Positions 9,376-19,034 of a stretch of DNA of 64,000 nucleotides are shown piece by piece. Source of the DNA: Erythrobacter ani. Its GTDB lineage: Bacteria > Pseudomonadota > Alphaproteobacteria > Sphingomonadales > Sphingomonadaceae. Location: assembly GCF_019204025.1 (NCBI RefSeq), contig NZ_JAGSPB010000003.1, positions 124,001 through 188,000 of the forward strand, written 5' to 3'. The notes below the pieces were generated by a model. That model searched no databases and was not told where the DNA came from. It saw only the letters and a list, made by a program, of their open reading frames with translations. Position numbers and translations under genes: made by a program. Numbering within the stretch: the stretch's first letter is position 1; each line of letters opens with the position of its first letter.

Positions 9376-10233
9376 TCAGCCCTTCACCCAGTCTTTTGTC
9401 GGAATGCCAAGCAGCGAAAGAACGGCCGTGAGGTCACCGCGATCGATGCGGCCATTTGATGCGGCGCGAGCTTTCGGCTTAGCGCGGTAGGCGAACCCGT
9501 AATTTGCAGCCGCGATCATAGGAATGTCGTTGGCCCCATCGCCTGTCGCAAGGCTGAGCGCGCCCTGCCCCAACGCGGCAGTTTCTTCGGTCAACACCGA
9601 TTTCTTCGTGCTCGAATCGGATATGTCTCCTGCAAGCTTTCCGGTCAGCTTGCCGTCTGTAACGTCGAGGCGATTGCCCACCACGCGGTGGAAACCGAGG
9701 CGTTCCGCCACGGGATCCGCAAAATGATGGAAACCGCCTGTCACCAGAACGCATCGCGCGCCGTGTGCGGCGAGCGTGGCGGTAAGCGTCTTAGCTCCGG
9801 GAGAGGCGCTTATCCTCTGATCGAGGCACAGCTGGATCGCCGCTTCTTCAAGCCCCTCAAGCAAAGCGACCCTCTCCCGCAGCGCGGTCTCGAAATCGAG
9901 CTCGCCCTGCATCGCGCGTTCTGTAATGGCGGCAATCTCTGGTTTGAGTCCGGCATAGTCGGCAAGCTCATCAATGCACTCCTGCCCTATCATGGTTGAA
10001 TCCATGTCTGAGACGAAGAGATGCGGAACCGCAATCTCCCCTGCGCTCACCAACGCATCGGCCGGCGCGAAGAACTTGTCGAGACCCGCCAGCACGAGCA
10101 CCGGATCGGCCTCAGCGAAGCTCAGTTGCAGAACCTCGCCACAAAAATCGAGCATCACTGCCGATGCGAGCGGTATACCTTCGTTCGCGAAAGCATCGGC
10201 AGCTGCATCAAGCCGTGTTTCAAGATCAGCCAT
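9376..10233 (-). CDS. serB: Phosphoserine phosphatase
   Basis: HAD-superfamily enzyme that makes L-serine from phosphoserine. The nucleophile motif DMDSTMIGQECIDE is at residues 76-89 (Asp76, Asp78); motif II appears in CVLVTGGFHHFAD and the acidic motif in ATGDGANDIPMI. Length is 285 residues from the ATG at 10233. Upstream in-frame starts would overlap the divergent miaA start region, so the shorter form leaving a 19-base gap is preferred. The N-terminal 65 residues form the small ACT-like domain of SerB proteins. Confidence 0.94.
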   Translation of the reverse strand: MADLETRLDAAADAFANEGIPLASAVMLDFCGEVLQLSFAEADPVLVLAGLDKFFAPADALVSAGEIAVPHLFVSDMDSTMIGQECIDELADYAGLKPEIAAITERAMQGELDFETALRERVALLEGLEEAAIQLCLDQRISASPGAKTLTATLAAHGARCVLVTGGFHHFADPVAERLGFHRVVGNRLDVTDGKLTGKLAGDISDSSTKKSVLTEETAALGQGALSLATGDGANDIPMIAAANYGFAYRAKPKARAASNGRIDRGDLTAVLSLLGIPTKDWVKG

Positions 10234-10252
10234 GTCTGCTATCAGGCGGGCA

Positions 10253-11209
10253 ATGAGCACAAAGAAAACTCCGAAATCGTCATCACAGGATCGGCTCGCG
10301 CTCATCGCAGGGCCGACCGCCAGCGGCAAGAGCGCAATCGCGCTCGAGCTCGCGGAGGCCCGCGCCCAGGTAAAACTCGACACCTGGATCATCAACGCCG
10401 ACAGCATGCAGGTCTACAAGGACATCCCGATCCTTTCCGCCGGGCCGAGCGAAAAGGATCGGAAAAAGCATCCGCACCGACTCTACGGCGAATGGGATGG
10501 AGCTGAAAGCTGTTCGGCTGCCGAGTGGGCGCGCAGAGCAAAAGACGTCATCGCCGAAGCGCACAAGGCCGGTACACTGCCGGTGCTGGTCGGCGGCACC
10601 GGGATGTATATGAGAGTGCTGCTTGAAGGGATCGCGCCAATCCCAGCCATCGACCCGGAAATCCGCGAAGTGGCGCGCTCGCTCGATACGCAGAGTGCCT
10701 ATTCCGCATTAATGATCGAAGATCCGCAGCGCGCGGCCGAGCTTGAACCGGGCGACAGCCAGCGGATCGCCCGCGCGCTCGAGGTAAAACGATCTACCGG
10801 GGTGACGCTGGGCGACTGGCAGCTCGCCAAGACGGGCGGGATCGGTGACTATGTCGATCTCCACGCTGCGGTCGTCCTGCCAGAACGTCAGTGGGTCTAC
10901 GACCGCTGCGAACAGCGGTTCGAAGCCATGTTGAAAGAGGGCGCGATCGCTGAGGTCGAAGCATTGCTGAAGCGCGACCTCTCGCCTGAAATGCCCGTAA
11001 TGCGCGCTATCGGAGTGCCCGAGATTGCAGCGTTTCTGGCCGACGAGATCGACCGCGACACGCTGATAGCGCGCGGTGCGCAGGCCACTCGAAACTATGC
11101 GAAGCGGCAGTTCACCTGGTTCAGGCGGCAGACGCCAGACGATTGGGCAAATATCGAGTCCGAAAATATCGATATCAAGGATGTCTTTGCATCAATATTA
11201 CGTGAATAA
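10253..11209 (+). CDS. miaA: tRNA dimethylallyltransferase
   Basis: Transfers the dimethylallyl group to A37 of tRNAs that read UNN codons. The P-loop GPTASGKS is at residues 20-27, with INADSMQVYKDIPILSAGPS and the substrate segment HRLYGEWD following, and VGGTGMYMRVLLEG mid-protein. Length is 318 residues from the ATG at 10253; an in-frame upstream extension to 9974 lies antisense to serB and is not real. Divergent from serB, and 147 bases upstream of ilvB. MiaA followed by ilvBN(H) is a common order in sphingomonads, from memory. Confidence 0.95.
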   Translation: MSTKKTPKSSSQDRLALIAGPTASGKSAIALELAEARAQVKLDTWIINADSMQVYKDIPILSAGPSEKDRKKHPHRLYGEWDGAESCSAAEWARRAKDVIAEAHKAGTLPVLVGGTGMYMRVLLEGIAPIPAIDPEIREVARSLDTQSAYSALMIEDPQRAAELEPGDSQRIARALEVKRSTGVTLGDWQLAKTGGIGDYVDLHAAVVLPERQWVYDRCEQRFEAMLKEGAIAEVEALLKRDLSPEMPVMRAIGVPEIAAFLADEIDRDTLIARGAQATRNYAKRQFTWFRRQTPDDWANIESENIDIKDVFASILRE

Positions 11210-11212
11210 CCG

Positions 11213-11356
11213 TTGACACGTTAGAATATAACGAATAGCGGTGCGAACTCCGGCCCGACGCATCCCCCCTGCGCCGGGCCTCATCTTTTGATAGAAGCGC
11301 CATTCAATCACCGGGCCGCTCCGGCCCGCCAATGACAACGAAGTGAGAGAAGCCCC
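11213..11356 (+). promoter_or_regulatory. ilvBNC leader with two alternative hairpins; possible attenuator
   Basis: TTGACA lies at 11213-11218, but no good -10 is seen at the right distance. Hairpin one pairs 11252-11262 (GGCCCGACGCA) with 11270-11280 (TGCGCCGGGCC), followed by TCATCTTTT. Hairpin two pairs CGGGCC (11312-11317) with GGCCCG (11323-11328). The 8-mer CCGGCCCG occurs in both outer arms (11250-11257 and 11321-11328) and CCGGGCC in both inner arms, so alternative pairings are possible. A 16-codon ORF from GTG at 11241 to TGA at 11291 (MRTPARRIPPAPGLIF) overlaps hairpin one. Hairpin one could instead be the miaA terminator. Confidence 0.45.
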
Positions 11357-13129
11357 GTGTCGGATCAGCCAAAGCCGGACAAACAGACTGGTGCCGCCAT
11401 CCTGACCCAAAGCCTGGTCGATCAGGGCGTCGAATTCGTCTTCGGTTATCCAGGCGGTGCGGTGCTACCGATTTACGACGAGCTTTTCGGGCATGAGCGC
11501 CTGCGGCACATCCTCGTCCGTCACGAAGCGGGCGCGGCTCATGCGGCGGAAGGCTATGCCCGCGCGACCGGCAAACCGGGCGTTGTGCTCGTCACGTCAG
11601 GCCCAGGCGCGACCAATGCGGTGACCGGCATCGCCGACGCCTTCATGGATTCCATACCTATGGTCGTCATCACCGGGCAGGTCCCCACCGCGCTGATCGG
11701 GACCGACGCTTTCCAGGAAGCCGACACTGTCGGCATTACGCGTCATTGCACGAAGCACAATTACCTCGTCAAAGACCCAGCCGACCTCGCCGCGACAATT
11801 GAGGAGGCGTTCCGCATTGCAACGACGGGTCGCCCCGGCCCGGTCGTCGTCGACATTCCCAAAGATGTGCAAATCGCTGTCCCTTCGATGAGCCGCGCCT
11901 CCAAGCTGACCGCGTCTCACCGCTATGCGCCGCAGATGGCGGCCTCTCCGGAGCACATCATCGAAGCGATCGAGATGCTCGAAAAGGCCGAGCGCCCCGT
12001 GTTCTATACCGGTGGTGGCGTGATCAACTCCGGTCCTGAAGCATCCAGGCTCCTGCGCGAATTTCAGGACATCACCGGCGCACCGGTCACGTCCACACTG
12101 ATGGGCCTCGGTTGTTTCCCCAACACCCATCCAGACTGGCTCGGGATGCTGGGAATGCATGGCACGTTCGAGGCAAACATGGCGATGAACCGCTGCGATG
12201 TGATGGTCTGCATCGGCGCGCGTTTCGATGACCGGGTGACCGGCAGGCTCGATGCATTCTCGCCAGACAGCAAGAAAATCCACATCGACATCGACCGGTC
12301 GTCGATCAACAAGAACGTACGCGTCGATCTCGGCATTGTCGGCGATTGCGCCACGGTACTCGGTCAGATGATCGAAGCCTGGGGCGATAGACGGGCGCAG
12401 GATCTCGGCGAATGGAAGGCCCGCATTGCTGGTTGGCGCGCTCGCGAATGCCTGGCCTATCCGGACAAGTCGAAAAAGAATCCCAAGGCGATCATGCCGC
12501 AAAAGGCGGTGGAACGGCTATACGCCCTCACCCACGAACGTTCCCCGATCATCACCACGGAAGTTGGTCAGCACCAGATGTGGGCGGCGCAATATTTCGG
12601 GTTCGACCAGCCGAACAAGTGGCTCACCAGCGGCGGACTCGGAACGATGGGTTATGGCATGCCCGCAGCGATCGGCGCGCAGCTTGGCTTTCCCGATGCG
12701 TTGGTGATCGACATTGCCGGTGAAGCGTCGATCCAGATGAACATTCAGGAGCTTGGCACGGCGAGCCAGTACCGGCTGCCGATCAAGGTGTTCATCCTCA
12801 ACAACGAATATATGGGCATGGTCCGACAGTGGCAGGAACTGACCTATGAAAGCCGCTATTCGAACTCCTATTCGGACAGCCTTCCGGATTTCGTGGCTTT
12901 GGGAGAGGCGTATGGCTGGAAAGGCATCCGCATACAGGGTGACGATGAACTGGATGCAGGCATCACGGCAATGATCGAGCATGACGGCCCCGTCATTGTC
13001 GATTGCTGCGTGGCGCAGGACGCAAACTGCCTGCCGATGATCCCTTCGGGCGCGGCACACACCGAAATGCTGCTTTACGGCGACACCCACGAAGGCACGA
13101 TGGATGACGAAGCGAAGGCACTGGTCTAA
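11357..13129 (+). CDS. ilvB: Acetolactate synthase large (catalytic) subunit
   Basis: ThDP-dependent condensation of pyruvate with pyruvate or 2-oxobutyrate, the first common step to Val, Leu and Ile. The 590-residue protein shows the N-terminal ThDP-pyrimidine domain (VFGYPGGAVLPIYDEL, RHEAGAAHAAEGYARATGK), the central domain and the C-terminal ThDP-phosphate domain. The metal-binding GDG is not obvious in its usual form: the motif region reads VIDIAGEASIQMNIQEL, as in several alphaproteobacterial enzymes. Start is GTG at 11357. First gene of ilvB-ilvN-ilvC, preceded by a structured leader. Confidence 0.96.
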   Translation: MSDQPKPDKQTGAAILTQSLVDQGVEFVFGYPGGAVLPIYDELFGHERLRHILVRHEAGAAHAAEGYARATGKPGVVLVTSGPGATNAVTGIADAFMDSIPMVVITGQVPTALIGTDAFQEADTVGITRHCTKHNYLVKDPADLAATIEEAFRIATTGRPGPVVVDIPKDVQIAVPSMSRASKLTASHRYAPQMAASPEHIIEAIEMLEKAERPVFYTGGGVINSGPEASRLLREFQDITGAPVTSTLMGLGCFPNTHPDWLGMLGMHGTFEANMAMNRCDVMVCIGARFDDRVTGRLDAFSPDSKKIHIDIDRSSINKNVRVDLGIVGDCATVLGQMIEAWGDRRAQDLGEWKARIAGWRARECLAYPDKSKKNPKAIMPQKAVERLYALTHERSPIITTEVGQHQMWAAQYFGFDQPNKWLTSGGLGTMGYGMPAAIGAQLGFPDALVIDIAGEASIQMNIQELGTASQYRLPIKVFILNNEYMGMVRQWQELTYESRYSNSYSDSLPDFVALGEAYGWKGIRIQGDDELDAGITAMIEHDGPVIVDCCVAQDANCLPMIPSGAAHTEMLLYGDTHEGTMDDEAKALV

Positions 13130-13155
13130 AGCCGCGCTTGAGGGGGAAACCGAAC

Positions 13156-14705
<1,550 letters not shown>

Positions 14706-14724
14706 CCCCACCTTTGCGGGCGAT

Positions 14725-15324
14725 ATGTCGATCACTCGCAACAATGCCCTGATCCTGTTCGCCTGCGCGGCGGTCTGGTTGCTGATCGTCTTGCGGGTCG
14801 CCAATCGCGAGCCGGTGTACGAGCCGCGCCAGACCATCGCCGCGCGTGCGGACGTGCAAACCTATGCGCGCCAGCAGCTGAATGACCTGCAGCGGCGCTC
14901 ATTCAGCGAAGGGCGCGAGTTTTGCGGCGTCATCGTCGAAGATGAGCGTGGCCAATTGTCGACCATGTCGGTCAGCGAAGGCGATATCGCGAGCTGTCAG
15001 TACAATTTTCAAGGCCGCTTCGGACTGACGCCCGTCGCCAGCTTTCACACACATGGCGGCGCCAGTGTCCAGTACGATGATGAGGCACCGTCCCTGCAGG
15101 ATTTGCAAAGCGACATCGCGAGCCGCATGGACGGATACCTCGCAACTCCAGGCGGCAGATTCTGGAGAATCGATTGGCAGTCGCAAACTGCAAACCTGAT
15201 CTGCGGCGAAGGCTGCCTGAAGATGGACCCGAGTTACGAGCCCTGCCCCGCTCACGCGCCAGCGGAGCAATACGATTTGAAACGGCTTCAGGCGCGGTAT
15301 CGCAGCACGCCAGCGTATTGCTGA
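14725..15324 (+). CDS. DUF4329 (JAB-like) membrane-anchored protein
   Basis: A 199-residue protein with an N-terminal membrane anchor or uncleaved signal (about residues 7-24). The globular part has CGVIVEDERG near residues 67-76, then SFHTHGGAS at about 106-114 and a conserved acidic YDDEAPS. This HxH plus acidic pattern is what DUF4329 and JAB/MPN-type deamidase or isopeptidase relatives show, so a zinc-binding periplasmic hydrolase is a reasonable but unproven guess. It lies 19 bases after ilvC and may be read from the same transcript; a strong hairpin follows it. Confidence 0.7.
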   Translation: MSITRNNALILFACAAVWLLIVLRVANREPVYEPRQTIAARADVQTYARQQLNDLQRRSFSEGREFCGVIVEDERGQLSTMSVSEGDIASCQYNFQGRFGLTPVASFHTHGGASVQYDDEAPSLQDLQSDIASRMDGYLATPGGRFWRIDWQSQTANLICGEGCLKMDPSYEPCPAHAPAEQYDLKRLQARYRSTPAYC

Positions 15325-15344
15325 ACATGCGCGCAAATGGCGAA

Positions 15345-15375
15345 CGGCCCGCAAAAGCTTTCGCTCTGCGGGCCG
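15345..15375 (+). terminator. Hairpin terminator after the ilvC/DUF4329 unit
   Basis: Perfect nine-base stem CGGCCCGCA/TGCGGGCCG (15345-15353 and 15367-15375) with a 13-base loop, 20 bases after the DUF4329 stop. The downstream sequence CGATTTCCTCC is only weakly T-rich. Confidence 0.6.
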
Positions 15376-15420
15376 CGATTTCCTCCTAATAGGATGGACC
15401 GATAAATGGTCCGGCTTAGT

Positions 15421-15471
15421 CTAAAAAGGTGTGACCGGAACACCTAGGAGGAAGTATATCCCGGCCACACC
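15421..15471 (-). terminator. Intrinsic terminator of the Cys-repeat gene
   Basis: On the minus strand GGTGTGGCCGG pairs with CCGGTCACACC (15471-15461 with 15438-15428, one mismatch), immediately followed by TTTTTAG (15427-15421). It lies 16 bases after the stop of the Cys-repeat gene and supports that gene's strand assignment. Confidence 0.75.
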
Positions 15472-15486
15472 TCAAGTGGCGCACCG

Positions 15487-15846
15487 TCAGGCTTTCGGTG
15501 CGCAAGCTCCAGCTTCGCAAGCACTGGCCGAGCATGCGCTCGCTGCACAAGCGCTTGCCGCGCAAGCATCAGCTGCCGCACCGCAGGCCGCCGCGCCGCA
15601 TGCTGCTGCGCCGCAAGCTGCCGCGCCACATGCTGCCGCGCCGCAGGCGCTGGCTGTGCATGCTGCCGCCGAACACGCGCTCGCTCCGCACGCTGCACCG
15701 GCGCAGGCATTGGCTTTCTGCTTCGAATAGCTGCTCGAGGTGCTTGGGCCGCAAGGTGCATCAGCAAGTGCGGGCGTTCCCATGCTGGCGACCGCAAGGC
15801 CACCGGCAACCATCAGCATTTTGGCGAGGCTCTTTGAATTCGACAT
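15487..15846 (-). CDS. Secreted Ala/Cys-repeat protein with Cys every fifth residue
   Basis: A 119-residue precursor with a classical signal peptide (hydrophobic LMVAGGLAVASMG, likely cleavage after ALA at residue 28). The mature part has 15 Cys: Cys32, then 14 in an array from residue 48 to 115 spaced exactly five apart, with one seven-residue step between Cys88 and Cys95. The core is five consecutive C-G-A-A-A units; other units vary (CSAAA, CTASA, CAASA, CSASA). No known domain is recognised. Cys spacing resembles the EGKCG repeats of bufferin/HvfA-type copper-binding peptides, but Glu and Lys are missing and no DUF692 gene is nearby. AAAGGAAAA precedes the ATG and a T-tailed hairpin follows the stop. 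Confidence 0.8.
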   Translation of the reverse strand: MSNSKSLAKMLMVAGGLAVASMGTPALADAPCGPSTSSSYSKQKANACAGAACGASACSAAACTASACGAAACGAAACGAAACGAAACGAAADACAASACAASACSASACEAGACAPKA

Positions 15847-15910
15847 AGTATTTTCCTTTCAGACTTTCGTCTCGTGTTGGGTGTATTCTCGACGTGTTGT
15901 TAGTATCGGA

Positions 15911-15953
15911 CACCCCGGCAAAGGGTCGGAGGGGTCAGGGTGATGCCGGGGTG
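15911..15953. terminator. Long-loop hairpin between the YHS gene and the Cys-repeat gene
   Basis: Perfect ten-base inverted repeat CACCCCGGCA/TGCCGGGGTG (15911-15920 and 15944-15953) with a 23-base loop, 19 bases past the YHS gene stop. There is no T-run on either side, so it may be a factor-dependent terminator, an mRNA-stabilising stem or an operator rather than an intrinsic terminator. Confidence 0.4.
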
Positions 15954-15971
15954 CCCAATTCGTAAATTCGA

Positions 15972-16454
15972 TCAGTCGCCGAAGCGCTTTCCTTCAGGAA
16001 TGGTTGGCCATGCAGCGTTCGCTTTTGCGATGAAACCGGGAATGTCCTTCAACCACATCTGCTGGACCTGCTTGTTGACGTTCAGGTAGAGCTTGCCGTC
16101 GACCAGCTTGTAAACTTGCGGATCACCCGGTGCGAGCGAGCCGCGGCTCATGGCCCAAGCGCAGTGACCGCCATATTGAGGCGCATATGCTGCGGGGTTT
16201 TCCTTGAACGCGTCGGCATTTGCCTGGCTCGAGAAATGCCATTCGGCATCCATGTACTCGACCGTGTAGCGAGCGTCGCCTTTAACCGGAACGCCGTCGC
16301 CCTGGAAATAGCTGACAGTGTCGAAGCCGCCCACGGCAACGTTGCCCTGGTTGACGCCGACGAAAATGCCGCCATCGGCTAGAACGGGTGCGCTGGTCAG
16401 CGCGAGCGGCGCGGTAATCGCGGCTGCTGCAATAAGTAGGGTACGAAACTTCAT
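15972..16454 (-). CDS. Exported YHS domain-containing protein 1
   Basis: A 160-residue protein with an N-terminal signal peptide (LLIAAAAITAPLALTSAPVLA, cleavage near residue 26). The YHS-like core runs from GFDTVSYF (about residue 43) through YTVEYMDAEWHFSS and ANADAFKENPAAYAPQYGGHCAWA. This exported family is often annotated YHS domain-containing (seleno)protein; YHS domains occur in metal-handling proteins, but the function of this group is not established. AGGAGA precedes the ATG. A second member lies 2.6 kb away at 19035-19589, and the Cys-repeat gene is directly downstream on the same strand. Confidence 0.82.
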   Translation of the reverse strand: MKFRTLLIAAAAITAPLALTSAPVLADGGIFVGVNQGNVAVGGFDTVSYFQGDGVPVKGDARYTVEYMDAEWHFSSQANADAFKENPAAYAPQYGGHCAWAMSRGSLAPGDPQVYKLVDGKLYLNVNKQVQQMWLKDIPGFIAKANAAWPTIPEGKRFGD

Positions 16455-16722
16455 CGGGGTTCTCCTATAAACTTCTGTGAGGCGACCACTTGGGATGGGC
16501 TTCGGGAGGGGTCATCAGGGGGACGCCAGTAGGGGGGTCTGGCTGGGATTTCCTGAAGGCCGCCAAGTGGCCGCTCACATCATGGAGTTCGCCCAGTTCC
16601 CGGAATTGGTGACACAGTGTGAAAATTTTTTTCGGAAACTGCGATTATTGTTGCAGCAGCGCCGCTCTCGACACGTTTCCTGCAATCCGCCAAGGCTCAG
16701 GTCATTGTTGAACGGGGACCGA

Positions 16723-17871
16723 ATGCGCCTTTCCGATTGCCACAACATTGACGATTTTCGCGCTCTTGCGAAAGCACGGCTGCCCTTCCCTGTGTTCGAT
16801 TATATCGACGGGGCGGCGGACGACGAGCTTACCAAGGCGCGCAACACCGCCGCCTACGCGGAAGTCGACCTGGTGCCCGATGTACTAGCGGGTGTGAAGG
16901 ACATCGACACCTCCTGCATGATCCTTGGTCGGCAAAGCGCCCTTCCCCTGATGCTCTCGCCCACGGCGGTCCAGCGCGCGTTTCACTGGCAGGGCGAAAC
17001 CGCCGTCGCCAAAGCAGCCGACAAATTCGGCGTGTGGTTCGGCATCTCTAGTCTTGCGACGCGCTCCATTGAAGAAGTGGCCGCGCTCACCAGCGGCCCG
17101 AAGCTGTTCCAGCTGTACGTGCATAAGGATACCGGGCTCAACGATCACATGATCGAGCGGTGCCAGGCGGCGGGCTTCGATGCGCTGGCGCTAACGGTTG
17201 ACACGATCGTTTCGGGAAAACGCGAAAGATGCCTGCGATCAGGGTTCACGACCCCGCCCCGTTTCACTCCCGCAAGCATGTGGAGCTACGCAACACGCCC
17301 TCGCTGGACGCTCGATTACCTCTTCCGCGAGAAATTCCGCCTGCCCAACCTCGATACGCATGTGGCCGAGGGATCGAGCAAGGCGGTCAGCATCGCCGAA
17401 TACTTCAACACCATGCTCGACACCTCGATGGATTGGTCGAAAGCCGCCGCGATCCGAGAGCAATGGGGCGGTACTTTCGTACTGAAAGGGGTGATGAGCG
17501 CAAACGATGCACGCCGCGCGGTCGAGATCGGCGCCGATGCCATTATGATCTCCAACCACGGCGGCAGGCAGCTTGACGGAAGCCGTTCCCCCTTCGATCA
17601 ACTGCCCGAGATTGTCGATGCGGTTGGCGGAGAGATCGAGATCATCTGTGACGGAGGCGTGCGCCGCGGAACGCATGTGTTGAAAGCGCTCGCGAGCGGA
17701 GCGACAGCGGCATCTGGCGGACGGCTTTACCTCTATGCACTGGCAGCAGCGGGTCAGGAGGGCGTAGAGCGGGCGCTCACAATTCTCAAAGACGAGATAG
17801 AGCGCGGAATGCGGCTGATGGGTGTAACGCGGGTGGGCCAGCTGACAGGCGAAAGGCTCAGGCAGCGTTAA
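16723..17871 (+). CDS. lldD: FMN-dependent alpha-hydroxy-acid dehydrogenase, LldD-like
   Basis: Flavin enzyme of 382 residues from the L-lactate dehydrogenase/glycolate oxidase family; it oxidises an L-2-hydroxy acid and passes electrons to quinone or another acceptor. The motifs LYVHKD at 131-136, LTVDT near 157 and the active-site SNHGGRQLDG at 277-286 (His279) are present, as is the FMN-phosphate region CDGGVRRGTHVLKALASGA. L-lactate is the likeliest substrate but related hydroxy acids cannot be excluded. The ATG at 16723 follows ACGGGGACC; a much longer in-frame extension to 16477 lacks similarity to the family and is not used. Confidence 0.87.
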   Translation: MRLSDCHNIDDFRALAKARLPFPVFDYIDGAADDELTKARNTAAYAEVDLVPDVLAGVKDIDTSCMILGRQSALPLMLSPTAVQRAFHWQGETAVAKAADKFGVWFGISSLATRSIEEVAALTSGPKLFQLYVHKDTGLNDHMIERCQAAGFDALALTVDTIVSGKRERCLRSGFTTPPRFTPASMWSYATRPRWTLDYLFREKFRLPNLDTHVAEGSSKAVSIAEYFNTMLDTSMDWSKAAAIREQWGGTFVLKGVMSANDARRAVEIGADAIMISNHGGRQLDGSRSPFDQLPEIVDAVGGEIEIICDGGVRRGTHVLKALASGATAASGGRLYLYALAAAGQEGVERALTILKDEIERGMRLMGVTRVGQLTGERLRQR

Positions 17872-17896
17872 GGCGGTTTGGATAAGATGTCAGACC

Positions 17897-18346
17897 ATGA
17901 AAACAACTGGTTACTGCGGACTTTTAGCGGGTGTTCCCTTGGCGCTATCGGCCTGTGCGCAAGTGGAAGACGACGGGCCGTCCACCGACGTGCCTCCGTC
18001 CGTATCGGTTCCGGCGGATACGCCTCCGCCCATTCCGCCGAGCCCGCCCCTGGCTGAACGGCAGCGAGGCGATCTTCCTCCATGCCCGGGCATCAACCCA
18101 GACATCCGCCGCCCGCCGGGCAGCAACTGTCTTGGCATTACTCCCGATCAATGCGGTGCCGATCGCGCGCAGGACTTTGTCGGCCGTCGCGGCACAGATA
18201 ATCTTCGGCGGGAGATTTCGCAGCTTGCGGTGGGAGGATATCGCTGGATTCCGTATTTGACGCCGGTAACCGACGATTTGAACCCGGTGAGGATGAATGT
18301 GCTTCTCAGTGAAGGTGGCCTGATCGACAGGATCGACTGTTACTAA
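17897..18346 (+). CDS. Lipoprotein, peptidase inhibitor I78-like, copy 1
   Basis: A 149-residue protein with a lipoprotein signal (lipobox LSAC, Cys20), a Pro-rich linker (about residues 33-65) and a C-terminal domain of about 65 residues. That domain starts at CGADRAQDFVGRRG and ends PVRMNVLLSEGGLIDRIDC, the pattern of the I78 inhibitor family (CGAD...vG...R...D..P.RLN...D..g.I..v.C). A periplasmic serine-protease inhibitor role follows from the family but target proteases are unknown. It begins 25 bases after lldD; a similar lipoprotein follows. Confidence 0.75.
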   Translation: MKTTGYCGLLAGVPLALSACAQVEDDGPSTDVPPSVSVPADTPPPIPPSPPLAERQRGDLPPCPGINPDIRRPPGSNCLGITPDQCGADRAQDFVGRRGTDNLRREISQLAVGGYRWIPYLTPVTDDLNPVRMNVLLSEGGLIDRIDCY

Positions 18347-18459
18347 AAATCTGGCAAGGCACGTGCCATCGCCAGACATCGACAGACGATTGCTGTCATA
18401 AAAACGAAACCTCGCTGACGCTTTACAGGGTCTCGATTTTCCAAAAGACGGGATCGGTG

Positions 18460-18927
18460 ATGAAGATGCGTCATATTCTTGCGTTGCTTGCGGGGTCGCT
18501 GGCTCTGTCGGCGTGTAGCGGTGCCGATGATGAGACCGTTTCAACGGAGGCAGCCGACGATTTCGCCGCGCGCATCAACAGCTCCGGTCAAGGGGCCGCC
18601 GCCCCGGTCAGCCCTCCTGCAATAGCGCCCAGCGTCGCACCGCCGGTCGTCGAGACAGTCGTCGAGACAAATGCCCCGGTCGCTTTCACACCCGGCACTG
18701 CTACCGATCCGGAATCGGCGACGTGCGGCGCAAATCTGCTCGGATCCTACATTGGTATGATCGCCGATATCACGGTTCGTGCGGAAATTGTCGGAATCGC
18801 GACGCAATCGGAAGAAATCCGCTTCCTCGAGCCGGGTGCACCCTTCGTCGCTCCCGATGCAAGCAGCGCGCGGCTTAATGTCATGCTCGACGCGCAGGAT
18901 ATCATTCGGGATGTGCGCTGCGGATGA
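18460..18927 (+). CDS. Lipoprotein, peptidase inhibitor I78-like, copy 2
   Basis: A 155-residue lipoprotein (lipobox LSAC, Cys19) with a Val/Pro/Ala-rich linker and a C-terminal I78-like domain: CGANLLGSYIGM, then EIRFLEPGAPFV and ARLNVMLDAQDIIRDVRC. It shares architecture with the preceding gene but little linker sequence, which suggests an old duplication. Starts GTG 18457, ATG 18460 and ATG 18466 are clustered; the exported form is the same for each. The strong hairpin at 18964-19002 follows. Confidence 0.72.
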   Translation: MKMRHILALLAGSLALSACSGADDETVSTEAADDFAARINSSGQGAAAPVSPPAIAPSVAPPVVETVVETNAPVAFTPGTATDPESATCGANLLGSYIGMIADITVRAEIVGIATQSEEIRFLEPGAPFVAPDASSARLNVMLDAQDIIRDVRCG

Positions 18928-18963
18928 AGCCGAGGTTTCAATCCACAATCAGTGTGACAAGCG

Positions 18964-19002
18964 AAAACCCCCGCTAGCGGTAGGGACGCTAACGGGGGTT
19001 TT
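18964..19002. terminator. Bidirectional intrinsic terminator
   Basis: AAAACCCCCG...CGGGGGTTTT with an inner TAGCG/CGCTA extension forms a long stem between the convergent I78-like lipoprotein gene (plus) and YHS gene 2 (minus). T-runs flank it on both strands. Confidence 0.88.
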
Positions 19003-19034
19003 ACATGCGACCCAGTCGGGGCTGGGTTGATTGA

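Noticed and set aside
15498..15710. CRISPR-like 15-base periodic repeat
   Set aside because: The period is five codons inside a coding frame, without spacers, direct repeats of CRISPR length or cas genes.
15431..15730. Plus-strand Ala/Pro/His repeat ORF opposite the Cys-repeat gene
   Set aside because: The minus frame has a signal peptide, Shine-Dalgarno and T-tailed terminator; the plus frame has none and simply mirrors the repeat.
16477..16722. N-terminal extension of LldD from 16477
   Set aside because: The added 82 residues are Arg/Gly-rich and unlike the family; the ATG at 16723 has a Shine-Dalgarno-like GGGGA and fits the family length.
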